NCBI GenBank assembly: GCA_039545275.1
Contig: BCHS01000002.1
Coordinates: 1,674,001 to 1,738,000, forward strand
DNA from: Pseudomicrostroma phylloplanum
Taxonomy: Eukaryota; Basidiomycota; Exobasidiomycetes; Microstromatales
Reading direction: 5' to 3'
Length of the DNA stretch: 64,000 nt
The notes under the pieces were generated by a model. The model had not been told where the DNA came from. It searched no databases and saw nothing but the letters and a program-made list of their open reading frames with translations. The position numbers and the translations under genes were made by a program. Shown in pieces: positions 25,001 to 36,196 of the stretch; within the stretch, counting starts at the first letter, position 1, and the number at the start of each line of letters is the position of its first letter.

Positions 25001-28000
25001 GCCGACTCGCTTGTTTCCATATTCCTGCCCTTCAGAGCTGCTTGAAGATTGGCAATCTCCGCCTCTCGCTTCTTGAGGACCTCCTGCAGCGACATGATAC
25101 CCTTTTCAAGCATGGCAGTCTTCCTATCATAGCTCGCCGGTGACCTTCCTTCTAGCTGCTTGCCACCAGGGGACTGCTGCTGCTGCTGCATCGTCGTCGG
25201 CGACGGCGGTACCGTAAAGGAGATTGTCGAGGAGCCGGAGAGCGACAGTGGTCGGGGAGCTCTGCTGGAGCTGCTGCTGCGACTGGCTCCAGCAGTGGAG
25301 GAGATGGCTGAAGAGAGCTCCTGCGATAAAGACTGTGACAAGGAGCGCGGTCTTTCCCGCCCAGACGGTGAGTCTGGGCCTCCCTGTCGCGGGTTGTACC
25401 CAAAAAAAGAGCTCGCTCTTCTGTTCAGGGTCACTTGCTCGTCTCCTCTCGAGGGCGAGTCGTCTTCGTTGGAACGATGAGGAATGTACTGCATTGAGCC
25501 TCGCCGGCTCAGGTTAGGGCGAGGAGAGAAGTCGGAGTCGACCGAAGCCAACAGCTCCTCTCGAGGCTCCGAGAAGCCTGCTTCCGAAGAAGGCCTACGA
25601 TTGTCGACAGCAAAGCTCGATAGCTTCGCCTCCGAGAGCTGAAGCTGGAGTTTCTGGAGCTGCTCGAGAGTCTCCTGGTGCTTGACATTGATTGCTTCGA
25701 CCTCACTCTTGGCCTGCCTTTCGTTCTCGTGGCTGCTATGCACTTGCTGGCGCAGTATCTCAAGTTCACTCTCAACCGAGGGAGAAGAGACTTCGGTATC
25801 TTTATGAGCGCCATTCGTCAGTGATGTTTCACCATTTGGCGCAGCCCGTGAGGCTTCTTGGGACTCGCTACCAGCGCTTGCAGCAACAGCAGCCTCGAGC
25901 TCTCGAATCTTGTCCTCAAGAGTTCCGCGGTGCAGCTCGTGAGCAGCAGCAGCCTCATTCAGGCGACCCCTTTCTTTGACGACCAAGTCATGCTCGCCCT
26001 TGAGAGCGTTTATCTCAGCTCGCAGCTCCAGATTGGACTGTTCGCTCCTCTGGAAGTCCTCCATGATCGCCTTGGTCTGCTCGTCGTTGTTCAGCGCTTC
26101 GATTCGTTGCTGCAGCTCCTTGTACGCCTCGTCTCGACGCTCGACGTCCTTCTCGAGACGCTCAACCTGCGCCGTGAGGGTTGCAACACTCTCATCCGCC
26201 TTGGCCAGTCTTTCCTCAAGACCCTTGATGTACAGCTCCCTACTGACCTCACTCTCCTTCATCTTCACCATCTCCTTCTTGAGCTCTACGGACGCCTCTG
26301 CCTCGCCGGCGTCCTTGCCGGAGAAGGACTGCAGACGTGCCTCAAGATCGCGTGCATACTCCTCCGTAGCCGTCTCACGAGTCTGCACCTTTGCCAGACG
26401 AGCTTGCAGCTCGACGATCGTCGTCTCACGAGCCTCAAGCTGCTGCTCAACGTTGAGCATGCGCTGCTCCTGTTGAGAGACGGTGTTCTCGAGCTCATAG
26501 ACCACTTCCTCGGTATGGCTCAATGCGGCCTTCATGAGGTTGCACTTGTTCTCCAGATCCTCAATGGCTCGTTCGTACTCGATGATAATCGGCTCAGCAG
26601 CTGCGAGGAAGGCCTTGTCGTCGTCTTCCGCCGATCCTCTGTGCTGCAATTTGGTCAGCTCGACGGTGAGCTGTGCTAGCTTCTGGCTCATCTCGGTGTA
26701 TTTGCCTTGCCACAGCATGACCTCCTTGTTCTCCAATGCCTTCAGGGAGGCTACGTCGCCACTGCCTTTGGCTCCTTTGAGAATGCCGAGCTCTTTACGT
26801 AGCCGCGTGACTGTCATCTGCAGGTAGGAGATGTCGTCCCAGCCCATTTCAACGGCGCCCTGCTCGACCTTGTTCTTGATATTACGAGCTCGGTTGGCAT
26901 AGTGGAGTGTGTTGATCGTCTCACCTACATTGAATTCCGTAGGGGCCACACAGGCGATCATCAGCGTGTGCGCGTTACCTCCCAGACTGTCCTGCAGTAG
27001 TCGAGTCAGCTTGGAGTCTCGATAAGGAACATGCGTCGTCCTCTTGGCCTTTGAAGGGTCGCCAAGGGCAGAGATGACGTTGCCAAGAGCATGCAGTCCA
27101 GCATTGATCGAGATACCCTCCTTTGCACGATCACCTGCAGCATTAGTCCGCTTGAGCCTCTCTGAACCTGCAAGATCCACGAAGTGGAACTTGGACGTGA
27201 CGATTTGCCAGCTGCCCTCAGCTGATCCTGCTGTGGGCGTGCCCGGCTGTGGAGTAGTACTCCTCGAGTTGAGCGTGCTCACGGGACGACCACCGAGCGA
27301 AGCTCTCCCAGAGCTGTGTACCGCGGGGGATTGCGCGCGAAGCCCGCCAGGCATCATCGAGACTGGCCGTGGAATACCGGAGGATGTTGATCGCCCTGTG
27401 GGAGTACTCCTGCCGCTAGGCGTGCTCCTACCGCCGGTGAGGTAGCTGGAGGCAGCAGTGGGAGGCAGCGGTGGCCCGGTCCCGACCCACCTCTGCTGTG
27501 TGAGAGTGAGCGAGAAGATTGCATGAGACCGCGAAGACTGTGCATTCATATCAGTCTCATTGGTCCTTCGAATGGAAGAGCCTTGCAGCAAGAGGTTCAT
27601 CACATCTGTGACGCCTGAGACCTTCGCTTCTCGCAGCCCACTCCAGAGGATGTTCCCAGCCTTGTCCTCTCTGATCTGCACGAGCGGTCGAGCGCCTCCC
27701 TCGCTATCGCCGAGCAGGTCAATCAGCTCCTCATTGTAGATCTCGATGAAGCTGGCCTTGGCCGAGTAAGAGATCGCTCCCGTCTTGCGCTGACTCTGCT
27801 TGACTTGATTGAAGATCTCTGCCACAGCTCTTGGGATAATTCCAATCTGAGGATCAATCGACTGACCAGCAACTAGCGACTCGAAGTCGACATCTGCTGT
27901 GCTCGTACCCATGGTGAAGGACTTCCCACTTGATGTCTGCCCATAGGCAAGGATCGTCGCATTGTACCCATCCAGGAAGTGTGTGATGAGAGGCTGGGCT

Positions 28001-28466
28001 ACTGCATACACTTGCTCCTGCCCATCTTCTTGTCCTAGGACCCTATCAAAAGTCCAAGCTTGTCTCTTGATTCCTCCAGAGGCGCTCGCAGGGGCATCTG
28101 GAGGTCCGGTAGAAGGCTCGACCTGAACAGAGCTTGAAGAGGTAGGGACCACAACGGCTCTCTGCCACCGAGGAGCAATCGTAGCCTCATCGTGCGAGTT
28201 CAGCGGCCGGACACGAACAGCTAGAGAAACAGTTGTGAATCGTGGTGAAGGCAAGGCTTCAGCATACAGTCTCGCTACCTCTCTGCCTTGCGTTTCACCC
28301 CTTTGTACTCACCGACCTGAACCGAAGTAGTATTTGCTCCTGCCCCTGCTCCATCCTGGCTACTCTGCTGATGCTGCGCCCCCGACCCGCCCAACGAGGA
28401 AGACGACGCCGAAGCTGATCCCTGGCCATTGAGACCCATGGACAGCCTTGGTCGAGCGGCTGACAT
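22024..28466 (-). CDS. Large kinesin, kinesin-4-like
   Basis: Exon 1 is 28313-28466 and exon 2 is one 6.2-kb exon, 22024-28220; the splice rebuilds TTSVQVAVRVRPLNS and gives 2,116 residues. The motor has GQTSSGKSFTMG (P-loop), NAQSSRSHAIF (switch I) and VDLAGSERLKR (switch II). The phrases ISINAGLHALGNVISALGD and HVPYRDSKLTRLLQDSLGG plus the neck favour kinesin-4 (KIF4/KIF21) over other classes. A Ser/Pro/Gly-rich insert of about 90 residues sits in the motor before switch II (DNA about 27213-27480). Long coiled coils follow, then 23 phased 11-residue repeats, a Pro-rich segment and a final basic coil. Such motors act on microtubule plus ends or chromosome arms. The 3' neighbour converges 247 bp away. 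Confidence 0.9.
23437..24195 (-). repeat. 23 x 33-nt repeats coding 11-residue (hendecad) units
   Basis: This part of the kinesin exon encodes 23 consecutive 11-residue units without a phase break. Examples are EHHSALQAAKA, EHQTALQSTDA, EHETALDSLRE, DHQTALETAKA, EHTQTLSGQLA and EHEEALAGLKR. Most begin with Glu/Asp/Gln-His and have a hydrophobic residue near position 6. The block is exactly 759 bp. Units are diverged in sequence, which suggests an old array kept by selection on period. Confidence 0.9.
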
Positions 28467-30031
28467 GGTAGATGTGGGAAGATGGGGCTGAGAGGTGAAG
28501 ACGAGTTCCTCGAAGGGAGAGGTATCCGGCCCTCTTCAGGAGGCGCCCGATCCTGTAATTGCCCTGGGCTGGTCGTGTCCAGGTTTCGAACAGCAGGTCA
28601 AGTCGCAATGAGCGAAGTCGGGATAAGGATGGACGAGATGTGGGGTATACCTGATCGCAAGGCAGATGTGAGTCCCTTCACTCCTCTCACCCTGAGTAAG
28701 ACCAAAAGTGCAATGTCTCACTCTTGTTACGAAGGACGGAAGGCCCAAGCGGCGTGAGTGAGTCGTCGGGTCCCAGGGGTGACAATGTGAAAGGGGGAAG
28801 GAGAGCGATAGCCCAGCCTACTTTCCCAGTGCAGCGCAGCAGCAAGCCAACGGGAGGGAGAGATGTAGCGCTGGTTGCCCCTTCTCGGAAAGGAAGAGGG
28901 TCCAGGGTGCGTCGAGTGGAATGAGGTACAGTACTCTACTCTACTTTACTGGAGAGAGGGGGGGTCAAAGATTCAAGTCGGAGCCCCCTGCGCTCGCTGC
29001 ACATCGGACGGAACTGGAACTTGGGGGACGTGTTGGTCTCGCAGCCTTGCAGCCACTGCCGCGGGCCCCGGCGCACTGCTTCTGCCCGGTGAGCGACAGC
29101 TTGGGCGCAGCATCACACGTACGCCTAGTATGCCAGCTTGGCAACACACTATCAATCACAAGCTCGAGAGCTAGGGTGGAAGGGTTGTGTGGGATTCTCT
29201 GTTTGATGTGGACGAGTAGGAGGTTTGGTGAGGGGAGTTTTAAAAGAGAGGGCGCACTTCACCGTCATAGGGACATGTGGTGGACAGGATATGGGGGGGG
29301 GGGGGGGGGGGGGAGTCAGATCCTGTTGAAGATGCTGACGTGTGATGGTACCAGAATGTGACAATTTCGGCGCATCCTTTGCTCGGTTGACTGAGCTGAG
29401 TGGGATTGGGAACATGTCCAGCCGAAGGACAGAACGGTGCGGGACACAGGGAAAGAAGGGGGATGGTAGGGACGATCGGGGATCGCAAGAGTAGATGCCG
29501 ATGGTGCAAAGCATCCAATGACGATCGTAAGGTTGTGGAGGGAAGGGTTCGGCGGACTAGCAGGTTGAACCTTGGGTGCTTGTCGCCGATGAGAGAGCCG
29601 AGGCCAGTGTTGGATGGCCGCATAGTAGGAACATGATCAGTAGGACGTAGATTTGAGCGCAATGCGCGACGAGTCTTGTGTGATAGGCGAGGCCTTCTGA
29701 CGGTGCTTTACATTGGCGCACACGTATTGTCAGGAGGCCAGGTCCGGGAGAGCAGGGGCGAGAGAACCGAAATTGATGGCGAGTTGTCACAGCCAAAGGG
29801 ACCGTGATTCTGGCGAACTGTAGACGTTTCTTTGGCACTGTGCAGTGCTGATGGCGAAAAGGAACTGAGTCAAATGCTCGCTACGCTTCAGTCGAGAGCG
29901 TGCAGCGTTGAGAAGGATCGGAGAGCTGGTTTAGGGTACGGTGAGGATCTTGGCGAGGCGAGCAAAGCAGGAGCCGATTGTGGGTAGACCTCCCGCAGCA
30001 ATGCACTTAGCGGCAGGAAGCATCGCCCCGA
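28467..30031. other. Long spacer between kinesin and Dhh1 genes
   Basis: About 1.56 kb between two minus-strand genes. It should hold the kinesin promoter and the Dhh1 3' UTR. The plus strand is G-rich, with a 21-base G run. Open frames here are short, biased and unlike proteins. No RNA gene was recognised. Confidence 0.45.
29293..29313 (+). repeat. Homopolymer of 21 G
   Basis: An uninterrupted run of 21 G on the plus strand (C on the kinesin/Dhh1 coding strand). It could form a G-quadruplex and is error-prone in sequencing, so its length is uncertain. Confidence 0.9.
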
Positions 30032-31537
30032 CTAAGCCTGAGCCGAGGGAGGAGCGCCAGCGCCAGCGCCGGCACCTCCTCCACCTCCTCCACCTCCTGG
30101 CCCTCTTCTTTGACCGCGGTGAGCTACGCTCTGCGTGAAGTTCTGGCTTTGAGGAATAGCATTGGCGTGCATAGCAGCCTGCGTCGGTGGGATGACTGGC
30201 ATGCCGGCCTGATGGGCCTGTCCATTCTGCCTCTTCTGGTTGCCTCGCTGTTGCTGCTGCTGCTCTTGCTGCTCAGCAGACTGGATGAGAGATGGAGCAA
30301 CGTACAGCTTCTTGTCAATCTGCGACGGGATGGGCTGGATCTCGGTTCCGAGCTCTTGTTCGATCCGGTAAAGGTTGAAGCGGTCTTCGTAGGTGATCAG
30401 GTTGATTGCCAGACCGAGGTGACCGAATCGGCCAGATCGACCAATTCTGTGAAGGTACGTCTCTGCGTTCTTGGGGAAGTCGAAGTTGATGACCACGTTG
30501 ACTGCTTGGATATCGATACCTCGGGTGAGGAGGTCGGAGCAGACCAAGTTTCGGCAGGCTCCATTGCGGAAGTCGTGGAAGACGCGGTTACGGTGGGCCT
30601 GGAGCATCTTGGCATGGGAGTAAAAGCACGAGTAGCCAAGCTCGGTGATCTTCTTGGCGAGGAGTTCGACTCGGTTCGTCGAATTACAGAAGATGATGGA
30701 CTGGTTGATCTGCAGACGTGAGAAGAGGGTATTGAGGCAGTGGACCTTCTGGCGTTCCTCGACGAATGCGTAATATTGAGTGACACCACGGAGTGTGAGT
30801 TCGTCCATGAGGTTGATCTCGTACGGCTTGACCATGTGCTTGTCCTTGAAGTCCTTTACGATGAGGGGGAACGTAGCGCTGAACAGCATCACTTGCCTCT
30901 CCTTTGGCAGTAGTCCCAGCAGCTGTTCCATGACGGGTGTAAATTCAGGTGAGAGGAGCTTGTCGGCTTCATCCATGACGAAGGTGCCACATTCACTAAG
31001 GTCTGCCAGTCCCTTGCCTGCCAAGTCCAAGATCCTTCCGGGTGTGCCCACTAGTACATGCACAGTCTGATTCAGTCGCAAGATATCGTCCTTGAGCGTC
31101 GTTCCTCCCGTTGTAACCATGATCTCCACGCCCAGATGCTTTCCCAGCGTCTTTGCCACTTGTGATGTCTGTAGTGCCAGCTCACGAGTCGGCACCAGCA
31201 GTACGGCCTGAATCTTGTTCTTCTTTGGGTTCAGTCGCTCCAACGAGGGGATGACGTACGCTGCCGTCTTTCCCGTTCCATTCTTTGCTCTGGCTAGGAT
31301 GTCTCGGCCAGTGAGAGCAATGGGAATGGCCTCTTCCTGAATGGGCGATGGCTTTTCGAACCCTGCCTCGAAGATGCCCATCAGTAGTTCCCTCTTGAGG
31401 AAGTAGTCTTCAAAGTCGTTTCCCTTGGTCTTGAGCACATCATCTGTTTGTGGCCTCTCGTCCCTTGTGATTTTCGCTGTAATCTCAGCCTTCCATTGCG
31501 CTTCACTTTGACCTGGTGCGGGCCCTGATGTTGACAT
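30032..31537 (-). CDS. DHH1: DEAD-box RNA helicase Dhh1 (DDX6)
   Basis: A single exon of 501 residues. The Dhh1 hallmark region [20 protein letters not shown] precedes Q-motif [12 protein letters not shown], Walker [13 protein letters not shown] in [13 protein letters not shown] motif and [10 protein letters not shown]. The tail is Gln/Asn-rich and ends Gly/Ala-rich, typical of fungal Dhh1 and useful for condensate formation. Dhh1 promotes decapping and translational repression in P-bodies. In this window the second DEAD-box helicase is Spb4, which is clearly distinct. An upstream region of about 660 bp separates it from a divergent ATPase gene. Confidence 0.95.
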   Translation of the reverse strand: MSTSGPAPGQSEAQWKAEITAKITRDERPQTDDVLKTKGNDFEDYFLKRELLMGIFEAGFEKPSPIQEEAIPIALTGRDILARAKNGTGKTAAYVIPSLERLNPKKNKIQAVLLVPTRELALQTSQVAKTLGKHLGVEIMVTTGGTTLKDDILRLNQTVHVLVGTPGRILDLAGKGLADLSECGTFVMDEADKLLSPEFTPVMEQLLGLLPKERQVMLFSATFPLIVKDFKDKHMVKPYEINLMDELTLRGVTQYYAFVEERQKVHCLNTLFSRLQINQSIIFCNSTNRVELLAKKITELGYSCFYSHAKMLQAHRNRVFHDFRNGACRNLVCSDLLTRGIDIQAVNVVINFDFPKNAETYLHRIGRSGRFGHLGLAINLITYEDRFNLYRIEQELGTEIQPIPSQIDKKLYVAPSLIQSAEQQEQQQQQRGNQKRQNGQAHQAGMPVIPPTQAAMHANAIPQSQNFTQSVAHRGQRRGPGGGGGGGGAGAGAGAPPSAQA

Positions 31538-32200
31538 AGTGGGAGACAGAGAAGGTAAGTGGGGAACAGGGGGGAGAGAAAGGGGTCACCTCTTGTGGGT
31601 GATCTCAAGGTTCAGGGGGAGGCCGGTGGTGGTGATGTTGGCCTACGGTGCTTGAGCGTACATGCAAACGTGGCAAGTGTTGCGCTCGGAATGTACAGGC
31701 GTCGAGGTCGAGGTGATGAGGATGCCTAGAGATGAAGGAGGTCTAGGCAGGTAGTTGATTGCAGTCAGGAGAAGAGGTAATGGTAGTGGTCGCGTGCGGT
31801 TGGTGGTTGATCGAGCTCGAATTGTGGTGCGTGAGTGATGGTCAGTCTGTGTGTTGTAGAGTGAGACTGTCTCAGGTCGGAGCTCGATGCGAGGTGATAG
31901 CGGTGATGGTCAAGGATGAATGGTTGGTTGGTAGGATGGGCTGAGACGAACGTCGTCCGTACTTCTGATGCGCTCCTGGAGGATTTGGCGGAGAGGCGCT
32001 GTGTCCAGCCAGCCCGCCCAGCCAGCCAGCGTCTCTGCGCGGCGGAATGAGTGCGCCAAGGAACGCCTCGCCCCGCCTGCCTGGCCCAAGCGCAAGGCTG
32101 CAGTGCAGCAGTGCAGCGCTAGACTAGTCTACCATACTCGTTCAGATGCGACCATTGTCTTTTGCTGTCTCGCCTCTCCATCCGTATCAAGCTGTGCGTT
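31538..32200. promoter_or_regulatory. Divergent promoter, Dhh1 / mitochondrial ATPase
   Basis: About 660 bp between divergent start codons. The Dhh1 side (31640-31930) is TG/AG-rich and probably a leader; the middle holds short GCCAGCCAGCC-like runs at about 32010-32030. No protein or RNA gene is seen. Confidence 0.4.
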
Positions 32201-34296
32201 ATGATCGTACGCAGAGCCAGGGGTCTGCTACCGCTGGTTGAGCCGGCCGCGGCGCTCCGCAGAAACTTCTCTGCCAGCCCTCGAGCTGCTGCCACTGCTG
32301 CGCCCCCACCAGAAGGACCAGGCAAGGGACGCAGCAGAAGTGACAAGGGCGATGACGGTCCAGACGACGGACCAACGGGGAGACTCAGAGGCATATTGAA
32401 GTGAGTATGGATAGTCTCTTCTCTCGGAATGTATCAGACGACAGATACTCGAAAGCTCAGCAGTCCTCCTCACCCCTCCTACCCCGTGTTCACAGCTCCA
32501 CTGCTGCCGAGGCAGCTCTGGGAGCCTCTGCCGGTGTCATCCTCCTCGGTCTAGCAGGCATGTACTATCACTCTTGGTACAAGAAGCAGATCCTCGTAAA
32601 GATGGAAAAGGCATTCGATCCAGGCTATGACCCAGTCCTAGCACTCGCCCAGTCTAGTGCTGGGGCTAAAGAGGGTCAGCTAGCCTATGTACATGTAGAA
32701 GATCGAGCCGAGGATCAGCTTCTCCGGAAAATCATGCGAGGAGAGGAGCGCGGGAGATACTTCTTGGTGCTAGGACCTAAAGGCTCGGGGAAGACGACTT
32801 CGCTGATACAGGCCATGCAGTCCATTCAAGCAGATGGAGTCGCCTTCTTCGAAGCGCACCCGGACCCATCCATCGTCGTCGACCGCTTCTCCGAGTCAAT
32901 CAACTACGCAATGTACAGAGACTTCCTGGGCAACCTCGTCGGACTCAACGACATGTCGGGCATGAGCACGTTCCAGATGCTGGAGCGAGCGCTACACAAG
33001 CTGGAGGCAGCGCTGATACGCAGGCGGCAAAGGACGGTAAGTGGACGCAGAGGTCATAGTAAGCAAAACCAGAACGATTCAAGAGACTGACGTCTGATCC
33101 GCTCTGCTCCTGCATCCTGCATCTGATAGGGCAAGCCAGCAGTCATCGTCATGAACTCAGCTCATCTAGTCGGCCACGAAGACGAGGGCAAGAGGCTCTT
33201 GACTGTACTGCAACAGCGCGCCGAAAAGTGGGCCTCGGCGGGCACTGCCACCTTCATCTTCACCAGCAACGACTACTTCGTCTATGATTTGCTACGGCGG
33301 AACTCGAACAGGATGGATACATTGACCTTCAAGGACCTATCGCAAAAGCAGAGTATCGAAGTTGTGAGTACGCAGGGGGGGCGAGAACTTGGCAAAGACA
33401 GACCCTGACGATTCCTTCACCACACCGGGCGGTAACACCAGCTACGATCCTGTCGTGAACAGTACTGGTCGGAGGACCCAGCTTCTCACAGCGAAGCAAG
33501 CCTTGATGCAGTCTACCGCATCAGCGGCGGTCGCCTTTCGCTCCTCAACAAGCTAGCCAGGCGCAAGAACATGCTCCGCGCAGCTCATCAGCTAGTCGAA
33601 GATGATCTGCAATTCCTGCTGTCCAAGACGGGTATCATCGAAGACCACGACGACGACGTCATGGACGAGCAAAAGTGGTCCACGTGCTCATGGCTGCTCT
33701 TCGTCGAGCTCGCCAAGCGTCAAAAGGCTCTAGAGGAAGAGATTGCAAGCAAGGCATCCAGCATCGCCTCATCATCGGTTCCCTCTGTCTCCACCGATCT
33801 GCCGTCTGCCACCGACGATGCAGACGAAGCCGGTCCTCCTCGCGTTACAGAGTCCGCCCTGACAGACCCCACCCAGGACCTCGAAGCAGACGTCCCCGTA
33901 CCCAATGACGTCCCCAACCCCAGTCTGACCTGGGGCGAGGTCCGCCAGGTAATGACCCGCCCCGACTTTGTCCAGCAGCTAGACCACTTGAACCTCATCC
34001 ACATCGACAAGCACCACCACATCCGCGCCGACTCGATGCCCCTCTTGAGGGCCTTTCAAAAAGTCCTCGAGGAAGAAGAAGACTTCGAGGGCAAGCTCGA
34101 AAGGGTCATGGATCGTGTCAGTGCGATTGAGTCTTTGCTCAGGACGAAGGAGCTGGTTTGGAAGGAGCAAGGACCTGCGGGCAAGTCCATTGTTAGGAGG
34201 GACGCGAAGGGACGGGAGATGGAGAGCTGGTTCTTCCTTGGTGGTGATGAGCGATTAGGCCGGGAAGAAGAGGGTGGGGAAGTAGCGGGAGCGTAG
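32201..34296 (+). CDS. Mitochondrial P-loop ATPase, membrane-anchored, uncharacterised
   Basis: Four exons (32201-32400, 32496-33036, 33130-33363, 33442-34296) join in phase to 609 residues. The N-terminus is Arg-rich with LRRNFSASPR, a likely mitochondrial presequence. One membrane segment follows (ASAGVILLGLAGMYYHSW), then a P-loop ATPase with Walker A GPKGSGKTT. The presumed Walker B is VIVMNSAH, with Asn where Asp is usual. A helical domain and an acidic Ser-rich linker precede a Trp-containing C-terminal domain (WGEVRQVM...FVQQLDHLNLI). The layout resembles fungal AAA/ATPase_2-type proteins of unknown role. The start at 32201 is the first ATG in frame. Function is not known. Confidence 0.75.
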
Positions 34297-34596
34297 GGTA
34301 GAGAGCGGCCAGAACAGGAGGATGGGCAAAAAGGCAGAACTTGTCTTTGTCTACATCAAAATCAGTACCATACCAGAGCGTAACAGCACGGCCAGAACTT
34401 GGAGCGCACACTGCCCTCCCGAACTCGTCACGAGGAAATCTCAGAAGATAATGCATGACAATTTCTACCTCAAAGAAGCCACAGAGTGTGAGGGATACAG
34501 TACATAAAAGGCCGGCTATAGCAAAGTCTCCATCTAGACTTGCGTAGCACCTTTTCGTTTTGGGGTGTGTGGACAAGGCCATGTTGTGTGCGAGTC
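34297..34596. other. Convergent spacer
   Basis: About 300 bp between the ATPase gene and ornithine aminotransferase. It reads as 3' UTR sequence; I see no other feature. Confidence 0.4.
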
Positions 34597-36196
34597 TTAA
34601 GTCTCCGTTGGAGGGGGTACAACGCCGACCTCCTCTCCCTCCTCTCCAGGGATCGTCTCGACCGTGTCGAGCTCCTGGAGTGCCTCTTTGATGATCTCGA
34701 ATCCCCTCTGTACCTGCTCCTCGGTAATGACCAAGGGTGGGGAGAGACGGACAATGTTGACGTGTGTGGGCTTGCAGAGGACTCCCTTTGACTTGAGGAG
34801 CAGGCAGAGCTGCCATGCTGAGCGCTTCTTCTGGCTCTTGCTCGAGTCGATGACAATGGCATTGAAGAGACCGCGTCCGCGCACCTCTACGAGCATGGGA
34901 GCTTGGCCAGAGTGCTGCAGTTGAGTCAGGTCGGAGCGGAACTTGGCTCCGAGGGTTTCGGCACGCTCGCAGAGCTTCTCGTCTACCAGGACGTCCAGGG
35001 CGGCTTCGGCAACGGCGCAGCCTAGGGGGTTACCACCGTATGTCGATCCGTGCTCTCCGGGCTTGATGGTCAGCATCACCTCCTTGTCAGCCAGAACGGC
35101 AGAGACGGGGTAGACACCACCCGAGAGGGCCTTGCCGAGGGTGATCATGTCAGGGCGGATACCCTCGTGCTCAACAGCGAGCATCTTTCCCGTTCGACCC
35201 AGACCAGTCTGGATCTCGTCACAGATCAACAGCACCCTATGCTTGGTGCACAGGTCACGCACACGCTGCAGGTAGCCAGCAGGGGGGATGACGATACCGG
35301 CCTCGCCCTGGATGGGCTCAACGAGGAAGGCAGCAACATCCTTGCCGTGCTTGTCGAGGACGGCCTCGAGATCGTCAGCGTTGCCGTAGCGGATCTTCAT
35401 GTCCCCCACGCCTGGTCCGACGTTGGCCAGGAAAGGACCGAAGCCGACTCGGGACTCGGGGTCGGTGCTCATGGACACGATGCCCAGGGTTCGGCCGTGG
35501 AAGTTGCCCTCGACGGAGAGGACAATGGCCTTGCCGTCCTCGATGCCCTTTACGGCATATCCCCACTTTCGGGCGAGCTTCATGGCAGTCTCGACTGCCT
35601 CGGCTCCCGTGTTCATAGGCAGGACCATGTCGTAGCCAAAGAGCTGGGTGACCTTCTTGGCAAAAGGGCCAAAGGCGGAGTTGTAGAAGGCTCGAGAGGA
35701 GAGGGTGAGCTTCTGAGCTTGAGCGACCAGTGCGGCGATGATGCGAGGGTGGCAGTGACCCTGGTTCACGGCAGAGTAGGCGGCGAGGAAGTCGATGTAC
35801 TCGCGACCTTCAGGGTCCCAGACGGAGGCTCCAGAGCCTCGGTCAAAGACGACCGGCAGAGGGTGGTAGCTGATAGAAGGAGACGAGGAGGATGGTATTC
35901 AGTGTCAGTGTGCATGTCTGCGACCTGTAGATTGAACCGCTGCCCGAACGTCTGACTCACTTGTGTGCGGCATGGTCGTGCTCCAGTGCAATTGTCTCCT
36001 TGCTGGACACTGTGACGGGGTTGGCAGCGGTGGTAGCGGCAGCAATGGCAGTGTTGGCGGCTGCCTTTGCTGCTACGCCGATGCTGGCGAGTTTGCTTGT
36101 GATCTGAGCAGTGGCAGTGGGAGTGTGGGAGGACGAAGCGCCATTGGCGCCGCCGTCTCCGAGTGTGGACGAGGATGCGGTAGCGATGGGTGCCAT
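34597..36196 (-). CDS. CAR2: Ornithine aminotransferase
   Basis: Exons 35961-36196 and 34597-35869 join in phase to 502 residues. The class III aminotransferase core has [39 protein letters not shown], the [15 protein letters not shown]sp that holds the pyridine nitrogen, and [16 protein letters not shown] with the PLP lysine. It converts L-ornithine and 2-oxoglutarate to glutamate-5-semialdehyde and glutamate in arginine breakdown. The first roughly 78 residues are an Ala/Ser/Thr-rich extension not found in the roughly 440-residue core enzymes; it lacks the basic character of a mitochondrial presequence, so a cytosolic enzyme as in yeast is likely. The leader upstream is GTGTGC-rich. Confidence 0.95.

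Noticed and set aside
35050..35955. A 301-residue open frame opposite ornithine aminotransferase
   Set aside because: Shadow of a conserved enzyme; no motif of its own.
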